Shown here piece by piece: positions 60,661-64,000 of a stretch of 64,000 nucleotides of DNA. A model generated the notes under the pieces. The model was not told where the DNA came from. It searched no databases and worked only from the letters and a program-made list of their open reading frames with translations. Source of the stretch: Antennarius striatus (taxonomy: Eukaryota; Chordata; Actinopteri; Lophiiformes; Antennariidae); the NCBI RefSeq assembly GCF_040054535.1, contig NC_090792.1:1445001-1509000 (forward strand). The letters are read 5' to 3'. The position numbers and the translations under genes were made by a program. Positions within the stretch are counted from its first letter, which is position 1. Each line of letters opens with the position of its first letter.

Positions 60661-61073
60661 CCGAATAGATATATTTTTAGGGTGGGAGAGAGTGAATGAG
60701 TCCAAGTTTCTGAGCTGGGGTGGGAGTGAGTTCCAGAGTCGGGGAGCAGAGTGCCACCACATACTGTAGACAATGGGTGAAGTCACCACGGTGTCCTAGA
60801 AAGTCTTCAGGAGTGGCCCCTGCACTCCAAAAGACCTCAGCCTCCTGAGCAGACAGAGTCTGATGGTTGAACAGATACAGATACAGGTACAGATAGTGGT
60901 GTACACACACGCAAAGACGCCACACTCTCGTCTATTCCTCTTACAAACTTTCAAACGTAACTTATGTAACGTTAATTAAGGTACACAAAAATGTGTACAA
61001 ATATGTAAAAAAGAAAAAGAAAAAAGAGAGAGATAAGAATGAGAATCAGAGTACTTTATTGATCCCCAAATGG

Positions 61074-61074
61074 A

Positions 61075-61171
<97 letters not shown>

Positions 61172-61215
61172 TGCGTGCGTGCGTGCGTGCGTGTGTGTGT
61201 TTGTTTGTGTGTGTG
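61074..61215. repeat. (TA)(TG)(CGTG) compound microsatellite, left arm
   Basis: Short TA run, about 48 TG units, then GCGTGCGTGCG and TG. Confidence 0.95.
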
Positions 61216-61479
61216 CCAGCTGACTCTGACTGTTGTTAGACGCACTTAAAAAAATGTAATTCTTGTGTTACATAAAGTTTGTTTGAATCGTTTATCTTCA
61301 GCTTTGAACAAGGTTTACTATCATTTTGCTTCCTGATCATTTCCACTTCTTTTATATATTTATTACCCCATTGCACATACCTGTTTTGTTTTTTGTCTGG
61401 TTTTTGCTCTTTGCATGTCCTTTTGTGCACCAATCCTGTCTTTTGCACCAATAGAGTCAGAGTCTGCCCTGACCCCTTT

Positions 61480-61960
61480 TGTACAGCTAATTGATGTTGC
61501 TGGTCCATTCCAGTTTATTGTTCAAGTGAACACCCAGTTACTTATAAGACGTCACCACCTCAATGTCCATTCCCTGGATGTTCACTGGTTTCACCGGGCG
61601 GAGTGCTCGCCACCACCAGTTCCTTAGTTTTCGTATCTAGAGGCGGTTCCACTGGCACCAGTCCACAAAGTCCTGGGTCAGTTTTCTGCCCCAGTGCTGC
61701 AGTCAACGGTGTTTGAGACACAGTTCCGGGTCCTCACAAACTGTAGATGGTTGATCAGGTAATTTTAAGTCCAGTCTGTGAGGTGATGGTCTAACCTGGT
61801 GTTCTCCAGCTTGTTCCTCAGAAGAGCTAGTTGTATCGTGTTGAAATCAAAGAAAGAACATGATCCACACAAATCTTCCAGGTTTTTCCAGGTGAGAGAG
61901 GGCCCGTCGTTGCAGACAAGTAAGCAAACTGGGGTGGATGCTGGTGTTAGGAAGAACCAT
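61480..61960 (-). mobile_element. Rex1-like LINE remnant in the inverted-repeat spacer
   Basis: Minus-strand text: SPGKTWKICVDHVLSL, DTKTKELVVA and PGETSEHPGNGH in shifting frames, equivalent to the RT region before the YKYLG motif. Heavily decayed. Confidence 0.6.
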
Positions 61961-62438
61961 TATGAATATGTAGGGACCTGAAAAAATGTGTTTTTCATTA
62001 CAGGATTCCTTTGAACTTAATCCTGATAACCAGAAACTCTACATGTGATGAACCAACCAACTGTGCTTTACTGGTAGTACCTAAATTCCACCACTTGGTG
62101 GAGACAAGAGACAGTTGACAAAAACCCCAACTCCAGTCAATCCAATTCAAGTAAAAAAAAATTATTTGTCCTCAAGGGGCATTTGAAGGCACATAAAGCA
62201 GCAGTATTGGTGCAAAAGACAGGATTGGTGCACAAGAAGGACATGCAAAGAGCAAAACCAGACAAAAAAAACAGGTATGTGCAGTGGGGTAATAAATATA
62301 TAAAAGAAGTGGAAATGATCAGGAAGCAAAATGATAGTAAACCTTGTTCAAAGCTGAAGATAAATGATTCAGACAAACTTTATGTAACACAAGAATTACA
62401 TTTTTTTAAGCGCGTCTAACAACAGTCAGAGTCAGCTG

Positions 62439-62605
<167 letters not shown>

Positions 62606-62829
62606 CCATTTGGGGATCAATAAAGTACTCTGATTCTGATTCTTATCTCTCTCTTTTTTCTTTTTCTTTTTTACATATTTGTACACATTTTTGTGTACCT
62701 TAATTAACGTTACATAAGTTACGTTTGAAAGTTTGTAAGAGGAATAGACGAGAGTGTGGCGTCTTTGCGTGTGTGTACACCACTATCTGTACCTGTATCT
62801 GTATCTGTTCAACCATCTAAATTATCTGT

Positions 62830-64000
62830 ATCTGTATCTGTACTAGGAATGGGCGGGACTTAAACCGGAAGTGGATGTGGTTTGACCCGAAATGGGTGGG
62901 GCTTAAATCGCTCAATTATTTTAAGTCTGAAATTGTCATGGAGTGATCAAAAGTTGCCATATTTATTTTCTATTTTAAAACTATTACAGAATCTCAAAAT
63001 TGAGATTCAAATCAATGTTTTTGATCACAAAAGTAAGACAACTATTTACAGAACAAGTTTTTTATGAACTCAGAACATGAATATTCTTAAGTGTATGAAT
63101 AAATATTTACAGAACAGCCTCAGAATTGAGATTCAATGTTTTCGATCACAATAGTAAAGAAACTATTCACAGCAGGTTAAAAAAAAATTACTGGAGTGGA
63201 GGCAGTGACCGATGCGACACAAGCAGTTTTCAGCTCTGTCTGGTCAAATGCAGCGCATACGTGCAACAAATCAATAAAAGAAACAAGTTCACCAAGTAAC
63301 CTTAAATAGACTGAAATAGAGGCAACCTAAGAAAACCTAAAGGGAGCAGCGTGAGCTATAGTGAAGTCACGCATCTATTATAGATATCAGTCAACGTCTG
63401 TGTGTGTGTGCAAGAGTGGGGCAGCGACAGCTCTGGCTGCAGTGATGTGTGTCTGTAGGGAGGGGCGGGCGCTGTGTGTGACTGGCCAATCACAGAGCGT
63501 GAAGACTTTCAGTAATGAGGATTTTCCTTCAGCACGAGTACGCGTATTGACCAGTTTTACTCGTATCATGCTCGTACTCATCAAAAATGCTTTATCCGTG
63601 CCGGATACTCGTCTGAAACAAGTACCCCGCTCAACCCAAATAAATAGGTTCCCGGTTGGTCGTACCACACAGTCCTGTTACGCCTTCCGGAGACAGGTTA
63701 TCGGATCAATGAAGAGCTGAAGATCACGCTCACGTTTACAATTGTGATTACAAGGTTTGTCATCAGTGAGAGCATGAATTAGTGCGGGGGGAGGGACACC
63801 ACTGGGAGAGAGGGTGAGCGCCAACTGTTGACCGCTGTGGGGCAGGCAGCTACGACCGCGGGTGAGCTGTTGACATGGAGCATCTTTGGACAAGACTCTG
63901 CTGCTCACGGTTGATCCAAACGTTGTTTCTCTGAGCCTCGAATTAGTTGTGTTCTCAAGGAACAGTTGAACTCTGACAAAATACACATATTTTACGCTAT
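62830..64000. other. No recognisable gene; possible hAT-like end
   Basis: TACTCGTATCATGCTCGTACTC and GCCGGATACTCG near 63560-63610 recall decayed hAT-type elements. AATCTCAAAATTGAGATTC at 62991-63009 is a short palindrome. No exon supported. Confidence 0.35.

Noticed and set aside
62991-63009. Short palindrome AATCTCAAAATTGAGATTC
   Set aside because: Short AT-rich palindromes are expected by chance; no associated feature.

Overview
This window is nuclear DNA from a ray-finned fish, most likely a percomorph teleost. The intron-exon genes are clear fish versions of vertebrate genes. Many introns are short. Long (CA/GT)n and (TA)n microsatellites are everywhere, and the repeats are typical of teleosts: L2/Rex-like, RTE-like, Tx1-like and Dong/R4-like LINEs, tRNA-derived SINEs, TA-flanked MITEs, hAT-like remnants and LTR-like repeats. 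The species call is inference. There are no bacterial features, CRISPR arrays or rRNA genes.

Layout. 0-12.5 kb holds repeats and one doubtful terminal exon at 2070-2165. 12.5-24.5 kb (minus) is a complete 18-exon adenylate kinase 7 gene (ak7), reconstructed exon by exon with every splice phase closing (about 693 aa). Its intron 3 carries a Dong/R4-like LINE with an intact 777-codon reverse transcriptase/endonuclease ORF and an inverted 5' end. An RFX-type X-box sits 27 bp upstream of the start codon. 24.5-31 kb is mostly repeats plus a small B-type (mannose-binding) lectin locus with two frameshifts at 27.1-27.5 kb. 31.0-42.2 kb (minus) is a complete galactocerebrosidase gene (galc), about 668 aa. 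It has a tandemly duplicated exon 7 whose two versions can be used only one at a time without breaking the frame, one GC-AG intron, and three TCACGTGA boxes just upstream of the start. 43.4-48.1 kb (minus) holds two GIMAP-type GTPase exons, both ending in a C-x-x-Q tetrapeptide. 48.4-53.0 kb is repeats, including a decayed ZBED/hAT transposase relative. 53.3-58.7 kb (minus) is a complete 6-exon SLC7-family amino acid transporter light chain (475 aa). 58.9-64 kb is Tx1-like and Rex-like LINE debris and a large inverted repeat (60862-61453 against 62205-62817).

The genes do not form a pathway. AK7 is a ciliary/flagellar adenylate kinase, GALC a lysosomal glycosphingolipid hydrolase, GIMAPs are immune GTPases and the SLC7 protein is a plasma-membrane amino acid exchanger. 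All the host genes lie on the minus strand. The observations most worth following are the mutually exclusive galc exon 7 pair, the complementary CA/UG tracts bracketing ak7 intron 14, the X-box and CLEAR-like promoter motifs, the inverted LINE, and the large inverted repeat.
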